NCBI GenBank assembly: GCA_947561715.1
Contig: OX387200.1
Span: 5,086,501-5,150,500 of the forward strand
DNA: 64,000 bases
Reading direction: 5' to 3'
From: Ascidia mentula
Lineage: Eukaryota; Chordata; Ascidiacea; Phlebobranchia; Ascidiidae
The notes under the pieces were generated by a model. That model made no database searches and was not told where the DNA came from. It was given only the letters and a program-made list of their open reading frames with translations. This document shows, piece by piece, positions 39,101 through 50,500 of the stretch. The number at the start of each line of letters is the position of its first letter. The first letter of the stretch is position 1. The position numbers were made by a program, and so were the translations under genes.

Positions 39101-42100
39101 GATATTTTGTTTTGTGTTTAATGAATAAAATAAATTTGTTTTGAAATATTCGACATACACTCATAAGTCATGTAAAAGGCATTAAAAGTGAATATTTGCT
39201 TCTGTAAACGCAACGTTAAGCTTTTGTCAAACCATATTTTTTTACCAGACTTCAAAGTTATCATTTCTAAATGTTTAAATATGATTTCAAAATTACTTGT
39301 TTTTCCTTTTCTGTTCAGTACCCACCACAAAAGCTAAATAAATTTATGGTTTAGACTAAAAACGGATTTTGTAAAGTATTTTGTCATGTTAGTTTTCCAA
39401 AACCATGAAGCATAGCAGCAAAACTGCCATTAACCTTACAGCATCTCAATATATTTTTAGGGAAACCTGTAGAATATAAGGTGTTAGCAATCTTGGATTT
39501 TGACAACGTCAGGAAGCGAATGTCAGTGATCGTGCGAGATCCACAAGGTAACAGTGGATTTAAGGAATGTAAGATGTTAAATTTTTAACCAGGGGTGAAT
39601 TTATCTCCAGGGAAAATTTCGTTAATGTGCAAAGGAGCGGATACAGTGATTTATGAGCGATTGAAACAGGACACAAATGTAGAACTCAAGAAAATAACTA
39701 CAGAACATTTGGACGTAAGAATTTATATTTATCAAAACGTTGGATTGGTTGCAGAGTTTTGTTGTAAAATGAACATTATTTTTGCAGGATTTTGCTGGTT
39801 CTGGTTTGCGAACTCTTTGTTTGGCGGTTAAAGATCTGGATGAAGAAGTTTTCAATGGTAAATTATTTGTTTTGATTAGTAATAAATCGTCAAATCATTT
39901 CATTTGTTATTTACATTTTCTAATTGATGTCATTGTAGAACACTAAAAAGTAGGCAAATCCGAGAACTTTTCCAAGTTCAAACCAACAAACAAAATGTGC
40001 CACTTTTGTTTATGCCACTACTGTTTTTTATTAGTTTGGAAACGAGCACATGACGAAGCCAGCACAGCACTAGAAGACCGCGAAGATAAGTTGAACGCAG
40101 TGTATGAGGAGATAGAGCGAGACCTCACACTGATTGGTGCAACTGCCATTGAAGATAAGCTTCAAGTAACTTCTGTTTCTTGTATCAGAAAATCTGTCTT
40201 AAATTTTTTGACTAATTGACGTAATGTCCATCTTTGTGGTGTGTTCAGGGTATTCTGTTTTTGTAATTTTTTAGCAAACAGTTCATGAAAACCTTGCAAA
40301 ACAAACGACTTAGGACTTAATTAAGGAAGTTGTTGTACAGTTTATAGTTGAAAATAAGTATTTTTATGTGTGTTTTTATTGGTCAAATTGAAGGGCCATA
40401 ATAGGTTAGTGCAGTAAAAAACATTGGCGGTGAATTTTACTACATTTGCACTAGGATGGAGTGCCAGAGACAATAGCAAACCTTGCAAAAGCAAACATCA
40501 AGATTTGGGTTTTGACTGGCGACAAACAGGAAACTGCCATCAACATCGGTTACTCCTGTAACATGCTCACGGAAAGCATGAAAAACGTCTTTGTGTTATC
40601 TGGATATGACTTAGAAGAGGTAAACTCATCTAACCGCATTTATAACCAAGTGTCACTTTTGTAAAAATCAGGGGTGGATCCAATAATTTTTTGAAGGGGC
40701 AAAACTAATTATGACGTAATAGCAAAAGACAAAGCATGCTGGTAGAAAAGTAAAAGAAAACTGTTTTATCTGCCACTGCAGCCGATTTTTTTCTGGGGAG
40801 TTGATGACCCCTATTCCTTCCTCCTGAGTCTGTCACTTATAACATGCATTACATTTTTTGTGTGTGTTCTCAAGTATGATTTTATGTTTAGCTTGAAAAG
40901 AGCATTCAGGATGCTTTGGACGATATCGACCAACCGGTAGTGCCGAAAAATGAAAATGTAAACCAGCCAGGTCAAAGGAGTCCAGTAAGCAATCCCCTCA
41001 TAGCTAGATACTTTTTGCCTTAAGTTGCTTTTTAGAAATAGTATTTCTGGCAGAGTGCTTGCACCCCTCTCACTTATTCACCGTTCTGTACAATCAGCAA
41101 CCATATACAATGACTCAAACTTCTTTTTATAAGATTGTTAACACTTCAAAAGTTTCCAACGGACAGGCCGAGATCTACCCCAACCCAGACAATGAACCAG
41201 ACACATACGGCCTGGTGATTGGAGGACACAGTTTAGTAAGTCTGCATTATTGGTCAACGCCACTGATAATATTGTTAATACTCATTTGGAAAACATGCAA
41301 AAGATGCTGGCATTACTTAAATTGAGTATTGCACTAAATATTTTTTTTCAGGTGTATGCGTTAGATGGAAAACTAGAATTAAAGTTTTTGGAACTTGCCT
41401 CGCACTGCTCTGCTGTTATATGTTGTCGAGTCACACCACTCCAAAAAGCCAAGGTAGTTGACCTGGTTAAAAGAAACAAAAATGCGGTGACCCTTGCTAT
41501 TGGCGATGGGGCTAATGATGTGAGCATGATCAAAGGTAAGCCTGTGGAAATGTTCACATAAATACCATTTTGAAAACCTTGATTTGTGCAATTTATGATG
41601 ACCTTGTACATGGTTTATATTTTCAAAACAATAACTCTCGAAATTATGGTTTATGTTCCATTAAGTTTTGCATTAGACAAGTTTTGGATTTTCGGTACCA
41701 TTGTAACTTTACTACACTTTTTGCCTTCAAGTTATTAATGTAGCACTCATACATCACACCACATTCAGGTGCAGCATTAATACTTGACATTTTTTCAGCT
41801 GCTCACATTGGTGTTGGAATCAGCGGAGAAGAAGGCACACAAGCTGTGCTCTCATCTGATTTTGCTCTGGGGCAGTTTAGGTACTTGTACTCTACTGTAT
41901 TGTTTATCATGCTCAGCATGGTAAATACTTTGTTTTTGTTTAGGTATTTGGAGCGATTACTGCTGGTGCATGGCCGGTGGTCTTATGTGCGCATGTGCAA
42001 GTTTTTAGGTTATTTCTTCTACAAGAACTTTGCATTTACCCTGGTGCAGTTTTGGTATGGCATCTTCAACGGTTTCACTGCTCAGGTATAATCTTAAAAC

Positions 42101-45100
42101 ACGAATTAGAAAAGATGTGTATGTTTTCCAATTGTCGAAATCCACTTACTCAAATAACTACCAAACAAATATATATACTTTTTCCTTTGTGAATATCAGG
42201 GCTTTTAGGTGTAACTATTGCCCAGGACATCTGTTAATTGGAAATCTTTAAAAATTTTCTGTATCAGTTGCTGTTACCCACCTGGTTTGTTCATTTGAAA
42301 CAAGTGTTTTATTAGCACGAGTCTGTTTTGTTAAAATGGTTGTGGACAACCTGAATGTAAACATTCTGTTGCTAACGGACTGAATGTAAACTTTTACCCA
42401 GCTAAAAAAGGCCTACATGTTTATGTTCATTTTAGGGACTTCTGCTGTAACTGATATATATTTGAAAGCTGCCTTTTACTCTACAGAGCATACATGAACC
42501 CTGGTTTGTTGCATTATATAATGTTGCCTACACCTCATTCCCAGTGCTCTGTGTCTCATTGTTTAATCAGGTAGTCAGGTCACCATTTGTACCACACCGT
42601 ATGCGTGAAACAGTCATTTTTACTCATCACACTAACCCCGTACCACATCCGTAACCGACGTACTTCTGTTTTCTGTGCTGTCTCCACAAATGTGTTTTGA
42701 AGTTGAGCACCATATGTGTTGGGTGTTTTATGAGTTTCTTTAGAAGTGATATTGGTTGTACAAATTGAAGCAAAATAATTAGGTCAAAACCTATACTTAT
42801 TTTAGGTGAACGATGGCGTATAAATGCTTACTACCCCTTGCTACATGTTTAGAGGTTAAAATAGGATTAGTAGTAAGTAATTCTTACTCCAATTTTCTCT
42901 TGTACACAGTCGACCTATGATGATTGGTTCGTCACACTGTACAATATTGTGTACACGTCAACACCCATTTTTATCCTAGGTCTTCTTGAGCAGGTAACAC
43001 TGCCAAATGCAGTGGCATAATTTTGCAAGGATTGGTGGTAGAATGCCTTGGTGACTGACAGCTTAATGAAATTCTTTTTCCTTGAGGGAATGCAAAACCC
43101 TAAATTGCTTTTTCTGGCATGCAGTGGCATTTGATGAATAATAGGAATGCTCTAGAATATTATTCACAATTGATTTCATTGTAATTTGGTTGTTGTTTGG
43201 TCTGACTGAGAAATGTCAATTGCTGATGTTGTGCGCAAATACTATTTTACTTGACAGACGCAATTAATAACTTGGTGATTTGAGCTTTTGTTTTAATACT
43301 TCATAACTGATGAATATCCGTGAGTAAAAACAATACGGTTTGGTGTTGTAATTTTCTGCATGCTTGCATTTTGTGACAATTTTCTGATTTTGATCCTTTC
43401 TTTGCTTATTTTCATCACATCACTACCTTCATGTAGCTTTGCATGCATTACATAGTTTGTAAAAGTAGCAAGCATACCAATGCCTTTTTTTAAATGTTTT
43501 CTGTTGAAACTTTAGGATTTGGATGATGAGTATTCGATCCGCTATCCAAAACTCTACCTTCCTGGTCAGAAAAATGAGTTGTTTAATATTCCAATATTTC
43601 TGAAAAGGTAATTTGGAATATATTAATGTTTAAAGTTGTATGTTTATTTTTTCAAGCTTTATGTCTGATTAAATTTGCCTGTACACAATTCTTCCACATT
43701 GCTTTGACCGAATTACTAATAATTGGAACTGAAAATTGTACTTTCAACTTGGGTCCGGTTAGTCCAGGGTCGTGAGTTCAAACCTCACCGGGTGCTTGAA
43801 TTCGCAAATCTCGCTCCGACTTGACGCAAAAATTAATATGCCAACATTAATATAATTTTATTTATGACTTCTATGCAGCATCCTTTGGGGCATCATCACC
43901 AGCGTCATCCTGTTTTTTATTCCGTACGGTGCGTATGCTGAAGGATTGGCAGCTTCTGGTCTTGACATGACTGATCGCCAAACTGTATCCACTGTCATTT
44001 CTACTTGTCTCATACTGGTGGTCACTCTACAGGTATAAATAACACCATAATTTGGTCCCCAGTTGTATTTGTGGCTTTTTCATAAATACTATATGTATAT
44101 TTTTTTTTGCATAATTTCATAAATTAGTTTGATTACAAACTGAGAAATGTTGATAATTGTATGAAAATTTTGCCTTCAAGTGCTATGTGCTGCATGCAGT
44201 TGTGTTTCTTTTTGTCCGTTTAACTTCTGTGACCGTATTTTAATATCTATTTCTTTTTAAACATACTAGGTTGCACTTGATACTTCATTTTGGACACCGG
44301 TAAACCACTTCTTCATCTGGGGAAGCATCGTCATTTTCTTCATCTTCACATTTGCCCTGCACAGCGATGGGCTGTACAACCTTCTCACAGACCAATTCCC
44401 ATTTGTTGGTAAGTGCTTATTTTGATGTGTTAGTTCTATTAGCAAATGCTTGCATTGTTAATTTCTGAGACAGCTCAGAACTGTATATGTGTAAAATTAA
44501 CAAAAAAGGTTTTTCTATATTAGTTCAAAAACAAAGAGACAGCTCATTTGTTATTTATTCAAAAAAAGATATTTCACCGAATAATAAGTCATCATCAGTT
44601 TCAGCAAGTTGTTCAATTGGTATCTTGCAATATGGCACATTAAGACAACATGCCAAATACTACAAGATCCAGTGTGTTTTTAAACTGCAACACATTTAAT
44701 ATTGTATACGCATTTCTCTACAGTGATCGTGTTACATTCAAATCACACAATGTTCAAAAAGTTTTTTTGTATTACAAGGTGTTGCAAGCAATGCTTACAG
44801 CTTCTGGTCCACATGGTTCACCTTATTTCTGGTTGTTGCCATGTGTATTCTTCCCATAGTTGCTATCAGGTTTATTCGAAGCCAGATGCGTCCAACATAC
44901 ACTGAAAAGGTACCAGTACTTTGCCTTTTTCTGCACGAGCTAGGGACTTTGTTGGACTTTTTCTTATTAACAAATTCCAAATTAAGTAGTTTCAGAGTAT
45001 GTGATTTACCTTTCGAACACGTTTTAAACAGGCACTTTTGCATAAAAATATATGGCGTTGTCATTTAATAGCACAAAACTGTCTTTTGGCTTTCAGTTTT

Positions 45101-45482
45101 AATTTATATGTCCTTCAGTTATTTCATCTGTGTCATTTGAAGCCATTAACTGTTCGCCTCCTATCAGATTCGAAAACTTCAGATCAAGGAAAAGAAAGAG
45201 GCGAAGTTAAAATCAGGTGTAAGCATTTCGACCCTGGATCGATTCCGCACCAAATTCCACATCAACCGTCGCAATTCCCGCCCGAAATCGGGTTATGCGT
45301 TCTCCCATGAGCGTGGCTTCGGAAATCTCATCACCACTGGGCGAATGAGCATGAGACGACGACAAGGTTCTACCAACGAAAACTCGCCGCAGAAGGTTGT
45401 CGGGGAAAGGCACTCCTCGCAATCCCACAGCAGGGACGAAGGTGTGGTCGTCACAGAGTCTTACAAAGAGCTGCCTGTTTGA
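33137..45482 (+). CDS. ATP8B: P4-ATPase, ATP8B-type phospholipid flippase, copy A
   Basis: Exons: 33137-33173, 33240-33298, 33515-33628, 33727-33825, 33919-33980, 34152-34224, 34586-34656, 34826-34908, 35553-35741, 36019-36077, 36198-36272, 36757-36878, 37306-37414, 37719-37862, 38432-38594, 38938-39054, 39461-39547, 39611-39714, 39788-39857, 40035-40165, 40455-40619, 40892-40984, 41134-41235, 41352-41535, 41799-41880, 41944-42085, 42487-42570 or 42910-42993, 43516-43607, 43879-44032, 44270-44408, 44779-44909, 45168-45482. This gives 1216 codons. Flips phospholipid to the cytosolic leaflet, normally with a CDC50 subunit. Motifs: DGET (A domain), PISLYV (M4), phosphorylated Asp about 395 in [26 protein letters not shown] and [11 protein letters not shown]. 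The C-tail keeps [12 protein letters not shown], the autoinhibitory GYAFS type. Intron 9 (35742-36018) has a GC donor. Closest by memory to ATP8B2 and ATP8B4. Confidence 0.93.
42487..42570 (+). other. Alternative exon version 1 for M6 of ATP8B copy A
   Basis: An 84-nt phase 0-0 exon with acceptor CCTTTTACTCTACAG and donor CAG|GTAGTC. It encodes [17 protein letters not shown] followed by [11 protein letters not shown]. It is collinear with the next 84-nt exon (13 of 28 residues identical), so the two look mutually exclusive. Using both would add a second M6-like segment and break the membrane topology. Confidence 0.8.
42910..42993 (+). other. Alternative exon version 2 for M6 of ATP8B copy A
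   Basis: An 84-nt phase 0-0 exon with acceptor TTTTCTCTTGTACACAG and donor CAG|GTAACA. It encodes [17 protein letters not shown] followed by [11 protein letters not shown]. It is closer to the single M6 exon of copy B (56924-57007, [17 protein letters not shown]) than version 1 is, which suggests version 2 is the ancestral form. Confidence 0.85.
43751..43795 (+). repeat. tRNA-like fragment, possible SINE remnant, in ATP8B copy A
   Basis: GTGAGTTCAAACCTCAC forms a T-arm-like hairpin and fits an RNA polymerase III B box, preceded by GGTTAGTCCAGGGTC. No complete tRNA cloverleaf could be drawn, so I call it a tRNA-derived repeat and not a tRNA gene. Confidence 0.4.
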
Positions 45483-47511
45483 TATCGACAGGGCATAAAG
45501 TACGTGAATTCCCTTGAAATTTTGAGAAAATTCACATAACTTTGCCACGAAAAACGTGAAATTAGGATTTATCTAAGTTAATAATGTTACATTTTAAAGT
45601 AGTGCAACAGCAAATATTACCAATACGTACTAACGAATACGTTGTAAAAAGTGTAATACATACGATTGTGTCATGCCATGCACAACACTTGTATGACGGT
45701 TCCAACTCCTGCCATTTACTATTCAGGAAAGACAAGACCTATTGTGTAGTATAAGTATGTTTACCTACCTCTTGATATGTCGTTCAACTGTGTTGCCTTA
45801 TCACTGAAAAACTATCACAAACATTTACGAAATACGGTTTTCACGCACAGTATGCCTTGACCGTGTAACAAGAATATTTTTATTTGTTAATGTCACTAAA
45901 CGACATTTCTTGACACAATCTTGAGTTGTTTTTATTTTAACGTACTAATAGTATCACGTTATTACTATGCTTCAACTATTACTCTTTCAGAATATTTGTA
46001 TGTATGCTTTGTCCGTGTAACAAGAATATTTTGATTTGTTAATGTCACTAAACGACATTTCTTGACACAATCTTGAGTTGTTTTTATTTTAACGTACTAA
46101 TAGTATCACGTTATCACTATGCTTCAACTATTACTCTTTCAGAATATTTGTATATTAGCACTTTAATTTACGTACTAATCTCTTATTTTACTTCTTGTGT
46201 TTTATCATGTAAATATGTGGCTATTTCTCCGCCAGATGATATATTCTTTCGTGCTTTTACGCCTATCTAGGTCGCCCAACAGCTACAAATTCAAATATTG
46301 TTGTGTTAGCGAAGCAACTAACGGTTTGATGACTTAATTTAACTTCAAAATTGTCGATCGTTGCTTTGATTGCACTACGTCAGGTGCTGACAACAGTATC
46401 CTTGAAAAATACGCCCGATACCAAATTCCTTCTTGTTGAACTAACTCTAAATGACCGCAAAATTCTCATTGTGTGAATCGTAGAAAATACGTTGAGATAA
46501 GTTACATAAGTTTTACTGTTGTGTGATTATCGGTGTTGCCCTGTACGTGGTTGGGACACAATTCCACGTTAAAACATCAACTTTTATAAGCAGTTGATGT
46601 CCCATGGTTTCATGGGTTGGGTTGGGTGTTTACTCTCATAGGTCCGTCATGCTCTTCAAACAAACACGTGTTTGCATTTATGTGTAAGGCTTGTTTGCGC
46701 TATGTGGCAGGGCATTGGTACTGTTTAATTTTTAACCTTTCTTCCTTGGGCTCCATACATGTATCGGTGATTGAGACATAGTTGTGAGAGGTACTGGTTA
46801 TAAACTTGTCATCGGCTTTCAGGGTGTTTTCGTCATGCGTTTAGAACTAAAAGATTTAGTTTTCAAGTTGCGACTCATAAGGTGATATATACAGCAACAT
46901 GTGAATTCGGTTTTAATGGTAACGCGCTCCGTTATGGTGTTACAATAATTCATTGAATGTTTTTCTCTTTTCACGAACACTCGCCCTCACCCGAAGTTTG
47001 CTTAAGTTTCTGTTGCAAGTTGGATTTTTTTGTTTACGTTGGGGTCGTTAGTGCGTAGCCTATGCCTATAACTTCCTGTATTCTGTGAAGTTGTGTTCCC
47101 CTGCGTTGCTTTTATAGACGAGCCCTAAACTGTATAGATTACCAGCTTGATGCAATTGCACTTTTTGTGCACTGTCGGTTCTGCTCTTGCACTAAACTGT
47201 TCGCCTTTTTCACGTTACCGCTGTTTTTTATCAATTATCGCCATGCAAATGGCTGTTTAATAAATGCTTTTCATCCATAAGTTACTTCACGAGGACAAAA
47301 GTTGTTAGACAGGCAAGGGTAGATGGTAAGAGTGGATATGTAAGTGGCTGAGGGTTAAGAACATTCAGTGGAAGAATAGGTGATGTAATAAATAGATTAA
47401 AATAAGTGGAACGCATGTTAAGTACAGAATTTTTTCCTGTTTTGTTTGTAATCCCGTTCATATATTTTCTCTTATTAGGCAATATTGCATTACATGTAGG
47501 TTTCTGGTAAA
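45483..47511 (+). other. 3' UTR of ATP8B copy A and spacer to copy B
   Basis: The only canonical poly(A) signal I see is AATAAA at 47259-47264, which would give a 3' UTR of about 1.8 kb. A 152-bp tandem duplication sits at 45851-46152. A splice-acceptor-like TTTTCTCTTATTAG ends at 47478, 33 bases before the copy B ATG, so the copy B mRNA may be trans-spliced or have a 5' UTR intron. No protein-coding segment was recognised. Confidence 0.55.
45851..46152. repeat. 152-bp direct tandem duplication
   Basis: Two copies, 45851-46002 and 46003-46152, differ at only a few positions near the start and middle (for example CCTTGACC against CTTTGTCC). High identity implies a recent duplication. It lies in the presumed 3' UTR of ATP8B copy A. 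Confidence 0.85.
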
Positions 47512-50500
47512 ATGGGAGCATGTTTAAGCAGAGCTCCCCCTGGTAAGTTGTCGTATAATTCCCGAAAAACCTCGTTAAATAACGTGATTTTTTTAGAGCA
47601 ACAACGTGACCTAGTAGCAAACAACGTTGATTACAATTCTCAGTTTCGTTATTGCGTAAGTACAATTTCCTGTGAGCTTGTTCGTTCAAAGACAAACATT
47701 GCTTTGAAGCTACAAAGTTGTGTAACGGACTGTATGCTGATTACAAACGATTTTTTTCACTTCAAATATATGACGTAGAAAAAGCATCAACAGTATTTCG
47801 CAACTCAAGAAAAACTAACAGCTGTTATTGTTAGGCAGCTTTTAGGCAGAATTGGAGTTTAACTAAAATCTTTTGTTGGCAGGACAATGAAATCAAAACA
47901 TCGCACTACACGGCGTACAACTTTATATTCCTAAACCTCTTTGAACAGTTTCATCGCGTTGTAAATATTTATTTTGTTGTTCTTTTGTTACTGCAAGTAA
48001 GTGAATGTGACTAGATTTAGTTTTTTTTAGTAAATATTATAACTTCTATTTTCAGTTTATTCCATATATCACGTCGTTAAACCCAATTACAACGCTTATT
48101 CCGATACTGATCGTTCTTTCAATCACCGCAATCAAAGATGCTGTCGACGACGTGGTAAGAGAACTTTTGTGAAACCTATGGCCTTATGATCCAAGAATGA
48201 CTATGCAAATGAAAACCGCTGTCGGTATACAGCAGGGTCGTTTTGTATGATAAAAATTTAGCCCAAACAATTTTCCCTGTACCTATCCTAGCACTCATTT
48301 TAACCATGCAAGTGTTTGCCCCTGTCATGACATCAGCGAAACAATTCCCATGTTGTATTTCCTGCCTTTTCAAAATGATTAACATGACGTAACAGTGATA
48401 ATGCTTTTGTACACAGCACAGGCACAAAAGTGACAAAGAAGTTAACAACAGGAAATCACTTAAGGTTCAATCCGATAAGTAAGTGAGGTAGTTGTACATG
48501 TAGCTGTCTTGGAGTACGTAGACTTTATCATGTGATCAATACATTTTGAGTAAATATTTGACCCAACAACGCTTAAAGGTCGGTACGAAGCGATCGGCTA
48601 AACAGGCTCTGCCAAGAAATCATTAACCGACATGGGCAAAAACTACTTTCTCCAGGCTGCTATATTTAGCAAATATATAAGAATCGCATTTTACGTAATG
48701 AGCTAATAGCCGTTATTTTCACAGATTGGTGAAAGTGAAATGGATGGATCTCGAAGTTGGTGACGTAGTGAAGATTAACAACAACCAACACATCCCAGTA
48801 TTATTGCTTGATACATGCAGTTGCTCTCAGTAACTTAACAAATTTATTGCAGGCTGATTTGCTTTTGCTGTCAAGTAGCGAGGAACACAACGTTGTTTAC
48901 ATTGAAACTGCTGACCTTGACGGGTAAGCAATCAATTGTTGTTTTGTCATAACGGCGTGCGTAATGCATTGTGTTGGTAAATATAGCGAGACGAACCTGA
49001 AAGTGAGGCAAGCTCTACCTGTTACTGGTGATTTGGGCGACGACATCCAGCTCCTTAATTCATTCAATGGTAATTTATATGACTTATAGGCTATAATTGG
49101 TAGTAATTCTTGTTTTTGTCATGTAATGTGCTATAACAGTGTCTCTTAATCGGGTGAATGATTTTTTTTCGGTGGTGAATAAAAAACGTTGCACAGGAAG
49201 AGGTCGCACGATTTCTCATGAAATAAAAGGCAGTTTTTGATATTGAACGAAATGCCACAAACCTTAGTAAGGGGCAAAAAACGTTAAAAACACTGCGTGT
49301 CGTTCAGCTTTTGCCTTTGCTTAATATACCGCTTATCTAAAACTGCTTATTCCTATCCAGGCAAAGTTCTGTGCGAGGCACCCAACAATCTATTGCACAA
49401 ATTCACCGGTAACTTGGAGTGGAAAGGCGATACGACATCCATTGACAACGAGAAGATTTTACTGAGAGGTTGCAATCTCAGGAACACGTCCTGGTGCTTC
49501 GGTGTCGTTATTTTTGCCGGACCCGACACTAAACTCATGCAGAATTCCGGTGAGCTAATATTTTCAGTATGTACCACACGCATAAACTTGATTTAATAAA
49601 CATCACATTTTTGTGGTGAAAAACGATAATAATAACCTTTGCAATACATGTTTGAGTGGAAAATAAAATAAACGTTAACAGTATTATTATTGATTTCTGT
49701 TTTTTTATATCATTCTACAGGCCGAAGAATGTTGAAAAGAACACGCATCGAACGGTTTATGAACACACTAGTTTGGGGGGTAAGACTACTTGATCACCTT
49801 TCTTCAAACCATATAGTGTAAAACGCAGGTAGATTTATTGCGATTATTCAATTGTTTTTAGATTTTTCTAACTCTCATCTTATTCTCGACTTTCGCTGCC
49901 ATCTGGAACAGCGTCTGGGAACGGGTCGAAGGTTACGTAAGTTGTGACCGATAGTCGGTGTTACCTCGAATTTACGCCTATTTGCTCTGGACAGAAATTT
50001 CAGCTCTACCTACCATGGGAGAGTTACGCACCCAACCCGAACATGTCGGGATTCTTGATGTTCTGGTCCAATCTAATTCTACTCAACACGCTTGTGCCTA
50101 TATCTCTATACGTGAGGTTGGTGTTTTATGTAAAGCAGTTTCAACAGCATGACAAATCGTCGGTATTTTTAACTTCAGTATGGAGTTCATTCGACTTGGC
50201 CAGAGCTTCTTCATTGACTGGGATAGGCAGCTTTATTACGCGAAGAAAAATCTTCCAGCTGTTGCTCGAACTACAACACTTAACGAAGTAGGCAAAAATA
50301 TTACCCTTTCATAAACGTCCTTATGTGTTCCATATGCTCTCGCATGACGCGGCGCAATAGCACCAATGCCTGTAGGCCCTTACTTGGCGAACACTGCCAT
50401 CGTATATTAATCATCAGGTTCACTGGCATCGCAGCCAAGGATGGTAGTCAACCTATTAAATCCTAAATACCCTTTTGAATTTCATGCCAAACGTTGGTGC

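Noticed and set aside
40670-40850. Possible further hAT-like element in ATP8B copy A (CAGGGGTGGATCC at its left)
   Set aside because: Only the left end looks like a transposon terminus. I could not find a matching right end or target duplication.
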